Below, piece by piece: positions 1-9,179 of a stretch of 64,000 bases of DNA (positions are counted from its first letter, which is position 1; each line of letters starts with the position of its first letter). The stretch is from contig JBBIVJ010000010.1 in the NCBI GenBank assembly GCA_037439785.1, forward strand, positions 1 through 64,000. Reading direction: 5' to 3'. Both the position numbers and the translations under genes were made by a program. The notes under the pieces are model-generated. The model was given only the letters and a program-made list of their open reading frames with translations, was not told the DNA's origin and searched no databases. The DNA is from DSVZ01 sp037439785. Lineage in GTDB: Bacteria > Verrucomicrobiota > Verrucomicrobiia > Limisphaerales > J093.

Positions 1-2565
1 ACTGTTGCAAAAGTAGGCGAAGAGCCGTTCATGGATCACCCGCCCGAGGCCGTCCACGACCCGGGCGCGGTAGAAGTCAATGCGGGCGGGGGCCTGGTGC
101 TGGAGGGAGTGGAAACAGGCGCCGCGGCTGAAGGCGTCGGCGGCCCGGGCCAGGGTGTGGCGACGCAGGGCCTCGAAGAGGGGGTGGCCGGGGGTGACCC
201 ATTCGAGGTGGTGTTTTTCGGCGGTGTCGCGGTCGGTGGAGCAGCGCGGATACCTGGCGGCCAGGGGGGGGAGCTTCCAGTCCGGGGCGCGTTCGTGGTC
301 GTGCAGTTGCGGGGGGGTGCGGCCGGGCTCGAAGGTGTGCGGCAGAGGGGGGAGGTCGCGGAGGGGGAGGTCGGCGTGGGCAGCGGCCTCGCGGAGGAAG
401 CGGGCGAGGGTCTCGGGGACGACGCGGCGTTCGCGGGCACGGGCGCGGCGTTCGAGGAGCATGGCGAGGTTGAGGTTGCGGGAGGCCAGCCCTTCCAGGG
501 CGCTCTGGCAGATGGCGCGGAAGCGGTGCTCGTCCACGTTTTGGAGCAGCCGTTCCTCCAGATCCGCGTCGCCGAGCTGGCCGGCGTAGTAGTCGCGCAG
601 GATGCGTTCGACCCGGGCCGCCGGGAGGATTTCGCCGACGACGTTGAAGACGGCGTCATCGTCGAGGGCGTCGCGGATTTCCTGGAGTTTTTCCAGGAGG
701 CGGCGGAGGACGTGGCCTTCGAGGGTGTTGGTGGCGACGAAATTGAAGATGAGGCAATCGCGCGGCTGGCCGTAGCGGTGGATGCGGCCCATGCGCTGTT
801 CGAGGCGGTTGGGGTTCCAGGGGATGTCGTAGTTGAAGAGGATGTGACAGCACTGGAGGTTGATGCCCTCGCCGGCGGCCTCGGTGGCCACGAGAATCTG
901 GAGGGCGCCTTCGCGGAACTGCTGTTCGGCGTGGAGGCGGGTGCCGGGCTCGTCGCGGGAACCGGGTCTCATGCCGCCGTGGATGAAGCCGACGCGGAAG
1001 CCCCAGGCGCGGAGCCTGGCGACGAGGTGGTCAAGGGTGTCCTTGAACTCGGTGAAGATCAGCAGCCGCTGGTCCGGGCGGTCGAAGAAGCCCTCCCGGT
1101 GCAGGAGGTCATCGAGCCTGGAAAGCTTGGCCTGGGTGTCGCTGGCTTCCACGGTGCGGGCCTGGGCGGCGAGTTGGCGCAGGTCGGCGATTTCCTGGCG
1201 GACCTGCTCGGCGGTGGCAGCCAGGGTGACGGCGGCGAGGAGTTCTTCGAGGCGCTCGCGGTCGTGTTCGTCCATTTCTTCCTGCTCTTCGGGGCTGGGG
1301 AGGTCCGGCGGGGCTTGGGTGGCCAGTTCCCGGGCGCGTTCAAGGGCGTCCTGGAGCTTGTCGGCGCGCTTTTCGAGGCTGCGCCGCAGGGCGTAGGGAC
1401 TGGAGGCAAGCCGGCGCTGGTAGAGGGACATCAGGAAGCCGACGGCGCGGGCACGCGGGTCGGCTTCGCGCGCGGCTGCCTGGGCGCTTTGGCGCTTCAC
1501 AAAACGGGTGACGTCCCGGTAGAGGTCGAATTCCGCCCCGTCAATCTGGAAGGCGACCGTGTGCGGGATGCGGCGGGTGAAGATCCTGCGGGCAACCCAG
1601 GTGCCGTCCGGCTGACGCTCGGGGAAGAAGACCATCGCCTCCTTGGTGCGGCGGAGGTAGAAGGGGGCGCGGCGCTGGTCCATGGCCTGGCGGATGGAAC
1701 GGACGTCGGCGTAGGCGTCGGCGTCCAGGAGCTGGAGGAAGAGGCTGAAGTTGACCGGATCGCCCTTGTGCGGGGTGGCGGTGAGGAGCAGGAGGTGATC
1801 GGCGGTGTCGCGCAGCAGTTCGCCCAGCTTGTAGCGGAGGCTCTTGTGGGATTCGTCGGCGGCGGACAGGCGGTGGGCCTCGTCCACGATGACCAGGTCC
1901 CAGTGGACCTGGCGCAGGCCGGGGAGGATGTCGTGGCGTTTGGCCAGGTCGAGGGAGGTGATGACGCGTTTTTTCTCCTGCCATTGATTGAAGCCGAATT
2001 GCTCGCGGAGGTCGGCACCCTTGAGGACTTCAAACGGGGCGTCGAACTTCTCCTTGAGCTCGCGCTGCCACTGGAAGGCGAGGTTGGCGGGGCAGACGAT
2101 GAGGATGCGCTCGACCAGGCCGCGCAGCTCCAGCTCGCGGAACAGCAGGCCGGCCATGACGGTCTTGCCGGCGCCGGCATCGTCGGCCAGCAGGAACCGC
2201 ACGCGGGGGAGCTTGAGCAGGTGCTCGTACACGGCCTCGACCTGGTGGGGGAGGGGGTCCACGCGGGAAAGGGACAGGCCGAAGTAAGGGTCGAACTCCC
2301 AGGCAATGCCCAGGGCGTAGGCCTGCAGGCCGAGCCGGAGCAGGCCCCCGTCCGCATTGAAGGTGCCGCTGGGTTCCAGGAGGGTCAGGAGTTTCAGCTC
2401 CCCGGCGGTCAGTGTCACCCGACGGAACCGCTCGGTTTTCGTGCCCACCAGCCCCAGCACCCACGTTTCCGGTCCGCTCCGGGCCGCCGTTTCCACCCGC
2501 ATCGGTTCGTTAAAACAGGGGCCGTGGAGGATTTGTCCCGGGCCAAAGGATTCGGGGAAGTTCAT
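1..2565 (-). CDS. SNF2/RapA-like helicase, cut by the left window edge
   Basis: About 855 codons are visible on the minus strand and no stop is reached, so the C-terminus is missing. Read from the ATG at 2565, the protein carries a Walker A DDAGAGKT at residues 128-135, a DEAH box, a LTATPHKGD segment (motif III) and a C-terminal helicase lobe with an ATEAAGEGINLQ stretch followed by MGRIHRYGQ. This is the order of a superfamily 2 SNF2/RapA-type ATPase that moves on nucleic acid. Motif I with DDAGAGKT is typical of the RapA-like branch that includes helicases of defence and repair loci, but no partner gene in the window points to either role. The start is the first ATG; no strong ribosome-binding site is seen. 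The helicase class is secure; the cellular role is unknown. Confidence 0.85.
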   Translation of the reverse strand, partial: MNFPESFGPGQILHGPCFNEPMRVETAARSGPETWVLGLVGTKTERFRRVTLTAGELKLLTLLEPSGTFNADGGLLRLGLQAYALGIAWEFDPYFGLSLSRVDPLPHQVEAVYEHLLKLPRVRFLLADDAGAGKTVMAGLLFRELELRGLVERILIVCPANLAFQWQRELKEKFDAPFEVLKGADLREQFGFNQWQEKKRVITSLDLAKRHDILPGLRQVHWDLVIVDEAHRLSAADESHKSLRYKLGELLRDTADHLLLLTATPHKGDPVNFSLFLQLLDADAYADVRSIRQAMDQRRAPFYLRRTKEAMVFFPERQPDGTWVARRIFTRRIPHTVAFQIDGAEFDLYRDVTRFVKRQSAQAAAREADPRARAVGFLMSLYQRRLASSPYALRRSLEKRADKLQDALERARELATQAPPDLPSPEEQEEMDEHDRERLEELLAAVTLAATAEQVRQEIADLRQLAAQARTVEASDTQAKLSRLDDLLHREGFFDRPDQRLLIFTEFKDTLDHLVARLRAWGFRVGFIHGGMRPGSRDEPGTRLHAEQQFREGALQILVATEAAGEGINLQCCHILFNYDIPWNPNRLEQRMGRIHRYGQPRDCLIFNFVATNTLEGHVLRRLLEKLQEIRDALDDDAVFNVVGEILPAARVERILRDYYAGQLGDADLEERLLQNVDEHRFRAICQSALEGLASRNLNLAMLLERRARARERRVVPETLARFLREAAAHADLPLRDLPPLPHTFEPGRTPPQLHDHERAPDWKLPPLAARYPRCSTDRDTAEKHHLEWVTPGHPLFEALRRHTLARAADAFSRGACFHSLQHQAPARIDFYRARVVDGLGRVIHERLFAYFCNS

Positions 2566-2925
2566 CGCATGCGCCGGGCTGTTTCCGGGAGGGACGGCCG
2601 GTTGGCAAGGCGGAAATCGTCAGGCCTGCCGGCGGATCTGCTCCGATCGCGGCCGGCCGGAGGGGGGAGACGGGGCGGAGGGGCAGTTTGTAGCGGGTAC
2701 ACTGCGGGTAAGGCCCGCGGTCCGTGATCCGCAGGACCACCACGGGCCGTCTCCGGACGGTGTGCGGGGGCCCCCACCCCGGGGGTAAAGCCGGCCGCAC
2801 GTACGAATGACACCGCCAAAGCAGGAGGAAGCGGGGGAAACAGCACCATCCGACCTCTCGCTTCCCCGCTTGGGGCAGGGGTGGGATCACGTGGCAGGAG
2901 GCCGTTTGTGCTGGCGGAGCCTGGC
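2566..2925. other. intergenic region without a recognised gene
   Basis: These 360 bases separate the helicase start from the 3' end of the cupin gene. I see no convincing coding frame. An imperfect inverted repeat (AAGCGGGGGAA near 2829-2839 against TTCCCCGCTT at 2862-2871, one bulged G, about 22-base loop) could form a hairpin downstream of the cupin gene, but neither strand has a T-tract, so it is not called a terminator. The helicase promoter should lie here, but no clear -35/-10 pair is visible. Confidence 0.5.
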
Positions 2926-4191
2926 TCAGAAGGTGTTCTGCCGGCGCGCGCCCAGCTCGGGGGCGTCGGGGTTCACTTCCGGGCCGAAGTAACGCAGGGT
3001 GACCAGCGGTTCGGTCTGGCTGGTATTCTCGAAGGTCACGCCGGCCCGGGCGCCCTCTTCGGTGCAGAAGTATTCGTCCTCGGTCAGTTCGTGGAAGCGG
3101 ATGAGTTTGGGGCTGTTGAGCGGCTGGCCGTTGATCTTGCCGGTGCCCTGCACGCAGATCAGGCCGTAGGCGCCGTAGTCCCGGATGGTGCATTGGACGC
3201 CGGGCTCGACGGTCAGTTCCTTGGCGGTGAAAAGCTGTTGGCCGTGGACCTTGCCGTAAACGATCCAGCGGTCCACGAAGCCTTCCTTGAGCGTGTTGGC
3301 CACCGGGACCGGTTCGAGGTAGTGGTGGTCCTTGAAGTTGGGGTCCACGTTGGCCTCCCAGTCGAGCTGGTCCACGATCCAATCCAGGTCGCGGTGACGT
3401 TCCTTGGGCATGTCTTTGACCAACAGGTCCCAGGGGACGTAGCGGCCCTCGACCATGCTCTGGTACATGGCGAAGACGTCGCTGCCCCATTGCGGCTCGT
3501 AGGTGCAGAGGCTGCCCGGGGCGTGGAGGATGCAGGGGCCGACCAGCCAGCCGGTGCCGGGTTTGAGCCGGTAGGCCCTGGAGAGGTCCAGGATGCCGTT
3601 GTCGCCCTTGTTCCAGTTTTCGAGGCAGCGGCGGACCTGCTCCTTGGTCGTGCCCGGTTCCAGGCCGAAAAAGGTGTAGGGGAAATGGTTGCCGACGTTG
3701 TTGTGCTGGGGCGGGAAGTAGTAGCTCTCGGGTTTGCCTTCCTGGCCGACGAGTTTGGCCTGCAGGTCGGACTGGTGCATGTGGTGGGGGATCGGGCCCA
3801 GGTTGTCGAAGAACTTCGAGTACACCGGCCAGCGGCCGTATTTTTTCCAGAGGGCCTTGCCGACGAGGGTGGCGCCGCAGTCTTCAACGGCTTTGCGCAG
3901 GGTGAAGCGTTCGCCGCCCACGACGACGTAGCTGAGGCCTTCGTCGGGCACGCGGCCCTCATTGGCGGCCTCGGTGGTGGAGGCGAACCAGCGTTCGTCA
4001 ATGCCGCCGCGGTACGCCCCGTAGGCGTAGGTGTCGTCCGGGTGCAGCTTCAGGCGCAGGCCGGGCTGGAGGAAGGAGCGGGGCACCCAGCAGGGGGCCA
4101 GCCGGAGCAGTCCGCCGGTGCGGGACAGTTCGGCGGTGACCCTGGCCCGGGTGTTGCCCTTGACGGTCTTGAGCGCGGTGACGGTGTTCAT
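2926..4191 (-). CDS. cupin protein resembling type I mannose-6-phosphate isomerase
   Basis: 421 residues from the ATG at 4191; upstream in-frame codons are Arg/Pro-rich and non-conserved, so they are excluded. The N-terminal half has an HMHQSD segment followed about 15 residues later by GKPESYYFPP, resembling the QAHP...K.E.W metal-binding layout of type I phosphomannose isomerases. GLEPGTTKEQVRRCL then matches the family's GLKPGxxxEE region, and GPCILHAPGSL matches the second cupin edge. The C-terminal third is a further beta-rich cupin domain. Known members interconvert mannose-6-P and fructose-6-P. The sequence is divergent (long lysine/acid-rich middle part, YLEPVPVANT), so another sugar or sugar phosphate may be the substrate. 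It stands alone, 150 bases downstream of the zinc-ribbon gene. Fold confidence is good; substrate is inferred only. Confidence 0.7.
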   Translation of the reverse strand: MNTVTALKTVKGNTRARVTAELSRTGGLLRLAPCWVPRSFLQPGLRLKLHPDDTYAYGAYRGGIDERWFASTTEAANEGRVPDEGLSYVVVGGERFTLRKAVEDCGATLVGKALWKKYGRWPVYSKFFDNLGPIPHHMHQSDLQAKLVGQEGKPESYYFPPQHNNVGNHFPYTFFGLEPGTTKEQVRRCLENWNKGDNGILDLSRAYRLKPGTGWLVGPCILHAPGSLCTYEPQWGSDVFAMYQSMVEGRYVPWDLLVKDMPKERHRDLDWIVDQLDWEANVDPNFKDHHYLEPVPVANTLKEGFVDRWIVYGKVHGQQLFTAKELTVEPGVQCTIRDYGAYGLICVQGTGKINGQPLNSPKLIRFHELTEDEYFCTEEGARAGVTFENTSQTEPLVTLRYFGPEVNPDAPELGARRQNTF

Positions 4192-4340
4192 GGTTCGGCG
4201 AGGGGATGAGGGTGATGCGGTTTTGGAAAGGCGTTGTGTCCGGCGCGGGAGAGTGGGGCAAAGGCCGGAGGTTGTCAGCCCCCAACCGACCCGTGCCGCG
4301 GGCCGCCAGGCGCCAGGTCGCCTGCCGCGGGGTGCGGGTC

Positions 4341-4811
4341 TCAACCCCGGTAGATGATCTGGATGGCATAGTCGGTCAGGATTTTCTGCGTGGCGATGTC
4401 AATGTGGGTGTAGTTCAGGGGGGTGACGCTCAGGATGTTGTCCCAGCCGATCTTGTTGAAGAAGGCGGAGACCATTTCCTCGTAGCGGTCCCGACCCACC
4501 TCGATGCAGTCGCTGTGGCGGAAGATGCGGATTTTGATCTTTTTCTCCGGGCCGGTGCTGACGTCCTCCTCCTTATTGGACTGGGGGATGAGGACCTCGG
4601 GGGGGCCTTCGTACACGGGCACGACGAAGTGGTGTTCGACCCGCGCGGCCGCGGAGCCGTGGATGGGGTTGTGCGGGCGCAGATTGGTGGCATCGGCCAT
4701 GGGGACGCCGATTTCCGCGCCGCAGGTGGGGCACTGGATCAACTGACCGGCCGCCGATTCGTCCACCAGCAGTTCCTGCTGACAATGGGGGCAGTGGAAA
4801 TTCAGGTCCAT
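4341..4811 (-). CDS. small zinc-ribbon protein of unknown function
   Basis: 156 residues. The ATG at 4811 is preceded by GAGGT at the right distance, which decides this start over an upstream open frame. The N-terminus is a zinc ribbon, CPHCQQELLVDESAAGQLIQ then CPTC (Cx2C-x15-Cx2C), followed by a linker with PVYEGPPEV. The C-terminal 75 residues (KKIKIRIFRHSDCIEV...YRG) look like a folded alpha/beta domain with no signal or membrane segment. Cytoplasmic. The ribbon resembles the short Zn ribbons at the N-terminus of many verrucomicrobial and planctomycetal proteins, but I do not recognise the second domain. It lies 149 bases upstream of the cupin gene and divergent from the DUF4914 gene. Confidence 0.75.
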   Translation of the reverse strand: MDLNFHCPHCQQELLVDESAAGQLIQCPTCGAEIGVPMADATNLRPHNPIHGSAAARVEHHFVVPVYEGPPEVLIPQSNKEEDVSTGPEKKIKIRIFRHSDCIEVGRDRYEEMVSAFFNKIGWDNILSVTPLNYTHIDIATQKILTDYAIQIIYRG

Positions 4812-4969
4812 AGCTACCTCGCGCCGGTTGGAATTGCCGGGAGAGTACGGCGGCGGGGCGGTCAAGGCCAGCAAAAAGGACCGGCGGCGGCGGGGCGCGG
4901 GCGACGGTTTTCGCGGTGCGGGTGCGCCGGCTTGACCGGCGGGCTGGCTCCTTTAGCTTGGCGGCGCCA

Positions 4970-6874
4970 ATGAGTAACGGCCCCGATCTCCAGACGCTGA
5001 ACCTCCCGCCCGAGCTGGCGGACATCCTGAACCATTGCCCCGGCTACACGCTGGCGCGGAGCACCGACCAACTGGTCGAGCTGGCGGTGCGCGACCAGCA
5101 GCAGGGCTACCACGAGGTGGCCTACGAGGTGCCGGGCCGCGGCCGGGTGGTCGAGGCCCGCGTCTGCCGCGTCCGCAACGGCATTTCCGCCAACTACCTC
5201 GAACCCTACATGCGGCGCCGCGACCCCGACTGCATGGTCATCGGGGACGACCAGCCGACCAACAAGCCCACCTACCGCTCGCGCTTCGGCGCCGAGTTCG
5301 GGCCGCTGCGGGAACAGACCTTCGCCTGGCTCAAGACCCAGGAGCTGGCCGTGTTTGCCTTCGAGACCGGCGTGCCGGGCAAGGGGCTGGACGCGCTGGC
5401 GGTGGCGCCGGCCAACGCCGGCTTCTTCGCGCTCGGGCTGGCGCTGCTCCAGGGCATCCTCGACCCGGCCGAACTGAAACGCCCCTTCCGGCCCGGCGCC
5501 ATCGTGTACGTGGCGCCGCCCTTCCGGCACACCGTGTTCCAGGGCCGGCAGGTGGTGGTGCACCACCGGAGGCCGGGGCTGCACGAGCTGTTCAGCTACA
5601 ACCTCTACCCCGGCCCCAGCGCCAAGAAGGGCGTGTACGGCATGTTGCTGGCCATGGGCGAACCGGAAAGCTGGCTCACCGCCCACTGCTCGACCGTGCA
5701 GGTCATCACCCCCTACGAAAACAAGGTCACCTTCATGCACGAGGGCGCCAGCGGCGGGGGCAAAAGCGAAATGCTCGAACACATCCACCGCCAGCGGGAT
5801 GGCAGCCTGCTGCTGGGCCGCAACCTCGTCTCCGGCAGCCTGCGCACCCTCATCCTGCCCCGCGCCTGCGAGCTGCGGCCGGTGACCGACGACATGGCCC
5901 TGTGCCACCCGAGCCTGCAGCAGGCGCGCACGGCGGGCCGGCTGGTGCTGATGGACGCCGAAAAGGCCTGGTTCGTGCGGGTCAACCACATCACCCGTTA
6001 CGGCGTGGACCCGCACCTGGAGGAACTGACCGTCCACCCCCCGCGGCCGTTGTTGTTCCTGAACCTGGACGCGCAGCCGCACAGCACCGCGTTGATCTGG
6101 GAACACATCGAGGATGCCCCCGGCCAGCGCTGCCCCAACCCCCGCGTCATCCTGCCGCGTGAAATCGTGCCCGGCATCGTGGACGGCCCGGTGGCGGTGG
6201 ACATCCGCAGCTTCGGCGTGCGCACCCCCCCCTGCACGCGTGAGCGCCCCACCTACGGCATTTTCGGTCTGCTCCATGTGCTGCCGCCGGCGCTGGCCTG
6301 GTTGTGGCGGCTGGTGGCCCCGCGCGGCCACGCCAACCCCAGCATCGTCCAGAAGGAGGGCATGAGCTCGGAAGGGGTCGGCTCATACTGGCCGTTTGCC
6401 ACTGGCCGCCGGGTCATCCAGGCCAACCTGCTCCTGGACCAGATCGTGGACGCCCCCAAGGTGCGCTACATCCTCTGCCCCAACCAGCACATCGGCACCT
6501 GGGAGGTCGGCTTCATGCCCCAATGGCTGGCGCGCGAATACCTCGCCCGCCGCGGCCACGCCCGCTTCAACGCCCAGCAGGTCGTCCCCGCCCGCTGCCC
6601 CCTGCTGGGCTACGCCATGCGCTCGATGGTCCTCGAAGGCCAGAGCATCGCCGACGTCTTCCTGCGCGTGGACGCCCAGGCCGAGGTCGGCCCCGAGGCG
6701 TACGACCAGGGCGCGGCCATTCTGCGCGACTTCTTCCACATCCAGGTGCGCAAGTTCCTCGAGCCGGACCTCAGCCCGCTGGGACGGCAGATCATCGAAT
6801 GCTGCCTGGACGGCGGGACGCTGGCCGACTACCAGCGGCTGATCCCCCCCAACGTGACCGACGGCGAGGATTGA
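4970..6874 (+). CDS. DUF4914-type P-loop protein (PEPCK/HprK-like nucleotide-binding motif)
   Basis: 634 residues from ATG 4970. A clear P-loop, MHEGASGGGKSEML, sits at residues 256-269 in the middle of the protein and not near the N-terminus. The preceding part is a beta-rich region with VYVAPPFRHTVFQGRQVVVHHR. The following part is conserved-looking, with VTDDMALCHPSLQ, RYGVDPHLEELTVHPPRP and FNAQQVVPARCPLLGY. Overall this matches my recollection of the uncharacterised DUF4914 family, whose central P-loop and HEG context recall PEP carboxykinase and HPr kinase folds. Function is unknown; a kinase acting on a sugar or small protein is one possibility. Divergent from the zinc-ribbon gene and convergent with the sirtuin gene (24 bases apart). 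Confidence 0.7.
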   Translation: MSNGPDLQTLNLPPELADILNHCPGYTLARSTDQLVELAVRDQQQGYHEVAYEVPGRGRVVEARVCRVRNGISANYLEPYMRRRDPDCMVIGDDQPTNKPTYRSRFGAEFGPLREQTFAWLKTQELAVFAFETGVPGKGLDALAVAPANAGFFALGLALLQGILDPAELKRPFRPGAIVYVAPPFRHTVFQGRQVVVHHRRPGLHELFSYNLYPGPSAKKGVYGMLLAMGEPESWLTAHCSTVQVITPYENKVTFMHEGASGGGKSEMLEHIHRQRDGSLLLGRNLVSGSLRTLILPRACELRPVTDDMALCHPSLQQARTAGRLVLMDAEKAWFVRVNHITRYGVDPHLEELTVHPPRPLLFLNLDAQPHSTALIWEHIEDAPGQRCPNPRVILPREIVPGIVDGPVAVDIRSFGVRTPPCTRERPTYGIFGLLHVLPPALAWLWRLVAPRGHANPSIVQKEGMSSEGVGSYWPFATGRRVIQANLLLDQIVDAPKVRYILCPNQHIGTWEVGFMPQWLAREYLARRGHARFNAQQVVPARCPLLGYAMRSMVLEGQSIADVFLRVDAQAEVGPEAYDQGAAILRDFFHIQVRKFLEPDLSPLGRQIIECCLDGGTLADYQRLIPPNVTDGED

Positions 6875-6898
6875 CCCGCGGCCCCGCCCCGCCTTGCT

Positions 6899-7642
6899 TC
6901 AACCGCCCCCGGTGTCCAGGGCGCGGACCAGGGCCGGCAACACCTCCCCGGCCCGGCCCCGCAACACCCAGTGAGCACGGACGCTCAGGGGGGTGGGTTC
7001 GGGATTGATCTCCACCACCCCCGCCCCCGTCGCCAGGGCCGTGAAGGGCAGTTCCGCCGCCGGGAACACCACCGTCGAGGTGCCGATGCACAGGAACAGG
7101 TCGGACGCGCGGCTGGCGGCCTGAGCGGCGGCCAGGGCCTCCGCCGGCAGGGCTTCACCAAACCAGACCACGTCCGGCCGCAACGGCCCGCCGCAGCGGG
7201 GACACCGCGGCGGCACCGGACCGGACCTGTCCCAGCGGTCCACCACCCGACCCTCGACGGCGCAACGGGTGCGGGTCAGGTTACCATGCAGCTCGATGAC
7301 GTGCCGGCTGCCGGCGCGCTGGTGCAGGCCGTCCACGTTCTGGGTGATCAGGGTGATGCGGGGCAGCCGCCGCTCGAGGGACGCCAGGGCCAGATGGGCC
7401 GGGTTGGGTGCGGCGCGGGCCACCGTCTCCCGTCGCCAGGCGTACCATTCCCAGACCCGGCGGGGGTGACGCTGGAAGGCCTCGGGCGTGGCCAGCTCCC
7501 CGGGCTTGAAGCGGGCCCAGAGTCCGGTCTGCGCCTGGCGGAAGGTGGGGACGCCGCTCTCGGCCGAGACGCCGGCACCGGTCAACGCCACCGCGTGGCG
7601 GCAGGTGCGCAGCCGCTCGATCAGGGCTTCCGGGAGCTGCAC
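6899..7642 (-). CDS. cobB: NAD-dependent sirtuin deacylase
   Basis: 247 residues, GTG start at 7642. Sirtuin signatures: GAGVSAESGVPTFR (residues 22-35, NAD binding), QNVDGLH (101-107), catalytic His119 in ELHGN, and RPDVVWFGE. Y67 and R70 in WEWYAWRRE occupy the spacing of the Tyr-xx-Arg pair that makes class III sirtuins prefer succinyl/malonyl-lysine, so desuccinylation is plausible (family knowledge). The zinc module is incomplete: C127, C147 and C150 are present, but the expected partner near 130 is absent (TRCAVEGRVV), where many family members have CxxC. Cytoplasmic; removes acyl groups from lysines using NAD+. Lies 12 bases downstream of the Gfo/Idh/MocA gene, possibly cotranscribed. 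Confidence 0.9.
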   Translation of the reverse strand: MQLPEALIERLRTCRHAVALTGAGVSAESGVPTFRQAQTGLWARFKPGELATPEAFQRHPRRVWEWYAWRRETVARAAPNPAHLALASLERRLPRITLITQNVDGLHQRAGSRHVIELHGNLTRTRCAVEGRVVDRWDRSGPVPPRCPRCGGPLRPDVVWFGEALPAEALAAAQAASRASDLFLCIGTSTVVFPAAELPFTALATGAGVVEINPEPTPLSVRAHWVLRGRAGEVLPALVRALDTGGG

Positions 7643-7654
7643 GGGGCCGGTCCT

Positions 7655-9097
7655 TCAGATGGTGTCCAGCGACCAGCCGTGGTGGTACGGCTCGGCCAGC
7701 AGGGCGTTGGCCGGTTCGTGGTTGGTGAAACGCCCGGCGGCGGCGTCCCACACCAACGATCGGCCGGTACGCAGGGCGATGTTGCCCAGCAGCACCAGCT
7801 CGGTCAGCGGCACCGCCCAGTCCAGCGCACAACCGGCCGGCTCTACGCCCGTGCAGGCCTGGTAAAACTCGCCCCAGGTGCCCGGCCGCCGCGGCAGGGT
7901 GCGGGGGATGTCCCGGGCGCGGGCGGCCAGCTTGGGCGTCAGGACCTGCACGCCCTGCCACGAGTAGAGCAGCCGCCCCTGCTCGCCGTGGTACAACGCC
8001 CCTTCCTCGGGCAGCGGTTCGTCCAGCTCGGGCGGGCGGGGGGGTTGCAGGCCGCCGTCGTACCAGACCACCCGCACCGGCGGCCGCGTCCCGGCGGTGG
8101 GAAAGTCGTAGGTGATGATCGAGGCCAGGGGCGCGCTCTCCGACAGGACCTGGGTCGAGGTGGCCTCGATGCGGGCGGGAGGCCCCAGACGGAGGGCCTT
8201 GACCAGGGGGTTGAAGTGGTGACACCCCATGTCCCCCAGCGCGCCGGTGCCGAAGTCCCACCAGCCGCGGAAATTGAAGGGGTGGTACACGCCGTTGTAG
8301 CCGGCGATCCAGTCCAGTTGCGGCTTGCGCTGGGCCAGGGGGTAACTGCCCGCGGGCCAGCGGTCTTTGAACGGTCGGAACGGCGCGGGCCCCAGCCAGA
8401 GCGCCCAGTCCAGCGTGGGCGGCACGGGGTCCTCGCCCGCCGGACGCAACATGCCCTGCGGCCAGACGGGGCGATTGCTCCAGACGTGCACCTCGCGCAC
8501 GGCCCCCAGCAGACCGGCGTCGAGGTACTCCTGGAGCCGGCGCGGTTCCTCGGTGGTGTGCGGGGCGGCGGTCATCTGCGTGGCCACACCGGCCTGGCGG
8601 GCGGCCGCAAGCAGGACCCGCCCTTCGTGCACGGTGCGGGTGAGCGGCTTGACGCAGCAGACGTGCTTGCGGCGGCGCAGCGCGGCCATCACCACCAGGG
8701 CGTGAGTGTGGTCCGGCGTGCCGCAGTACACCGCATCCACGCGGTCGGCCTCGGCGCGGAGCATCTCGCGGAAATCCCGGTAGCGGCGCGCCTGCGGCCA
8801 CTGGTCGTAGGCCTTTTGGGCGTAGCCATCGTCCACGTCGCACAAGGCCACGATGCGGAAACCGGCCTCCTCCAGTTCGGCCAACTGCCCGAAGCCGACC
8901 CCGCCCACCCCCACGCCGGCCAGGGCGGGCCGCTGACCGGGCGCCGGCTCGCCGGCCCGCCCCAGCAGCGCGGCGGGCACCACCAGCGGCGCGGCCGCCG
9001 CCACCCCGGCCGTGCGCCGGAGAAAGGCGCGGCGGGTCAAGACGGCAGGCACCGAACAAGACGGGAGGGAGTGGAGCGAGGCGGTGGGCGTGTACAT
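7655..9097 (-). CDS. Tat-exported Gfo/Idh/MocA family oxidoreductase
   Basis: 480 residues from ATG 9097; a TTG just before TRRAFLRR is an alternative start. The N-terminus has a Tat signal (TRRAFLRR then AGVAAAAPLVVPAALLG), so the folded, cofactor-loaded enzyme is probably exported. Next come a Rossmann region (GVGVGGVGFGQLAEL, IVALCDVDD) and the family KPLTRTVHEG segment with the catalytic Lys. GALGDMGCHHFNPLVKAL supplies the usual D-x-x-x-H region of the C-terminal domain. The family uses NAD(P) to oxidise or reduce sugars and derivatives; the substrate cannot be read from sequence. It is the first of three exported paralogues in this window. The sirtuin gene follows after 12 bases. Confidence 0.85.
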   Translation of the reverse strand: MYTPTASLHSLPSCSVPAVLTRRAFLRRTAGVAAAAPLVVPAALLGRAGEPAPGQRPALAGVGVGGVGFGQLAELEEAGFRIVALCDVDDGYAQKAYDQWPQARRYRDFREMLRAEADRVDAVYCGTPDHTHALVVMAALRRRKHVCCVKPLTRTVHEGRVLLAAARQAGVATQMTAAPHTTEEPRRLQEYLDAGLLGAVREVHVWSNRPVWPQGMLRPAGEDPVPPTLDWALWLGPAPFRPFKDRWPAGSYPLAQRKPQLDWIAGYNGVYHPFNFRGWWDFGTGALGDMGCHHFNPLVKALRLGPPARIEATSTQVLSESAPLASIITYDFPTAGTRPPVRVVWYDGGLQPPRPPELDEPLPEEGALYHGEQGRLLYSWQGVQVLTPKLAARARDIPRTLPRRPGTWGEFYQACTGVEPAGCALDWAVPLTELVLLGNIALRTGRSLVWDAAAGRFTNHEPANALLAEPYHHGWSLDTI

Positions 9098-9179
9098 GGG
9101 GCGAGCTTAACCGGCCGGCCGGGGGCGACAAGGCCCCGCCCGCATTCGCCCACGGCCCGGACGCGCGGGCGGCGGCGCC

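Noticed and set aside
31..2727. Long + strand open frame opposite the left-edge helicase.
   Set aside because: The minus strand carries intact SNF2 motifs in this region; the + frame has no motif and the repeated Gly/Val/Glu content of a mirror frame.
2829..2871. Possible terminator hairpin after the cupin gene.
   Set aside because: The stem has a bulge and a long loop, and no T-tract follows on either strand.
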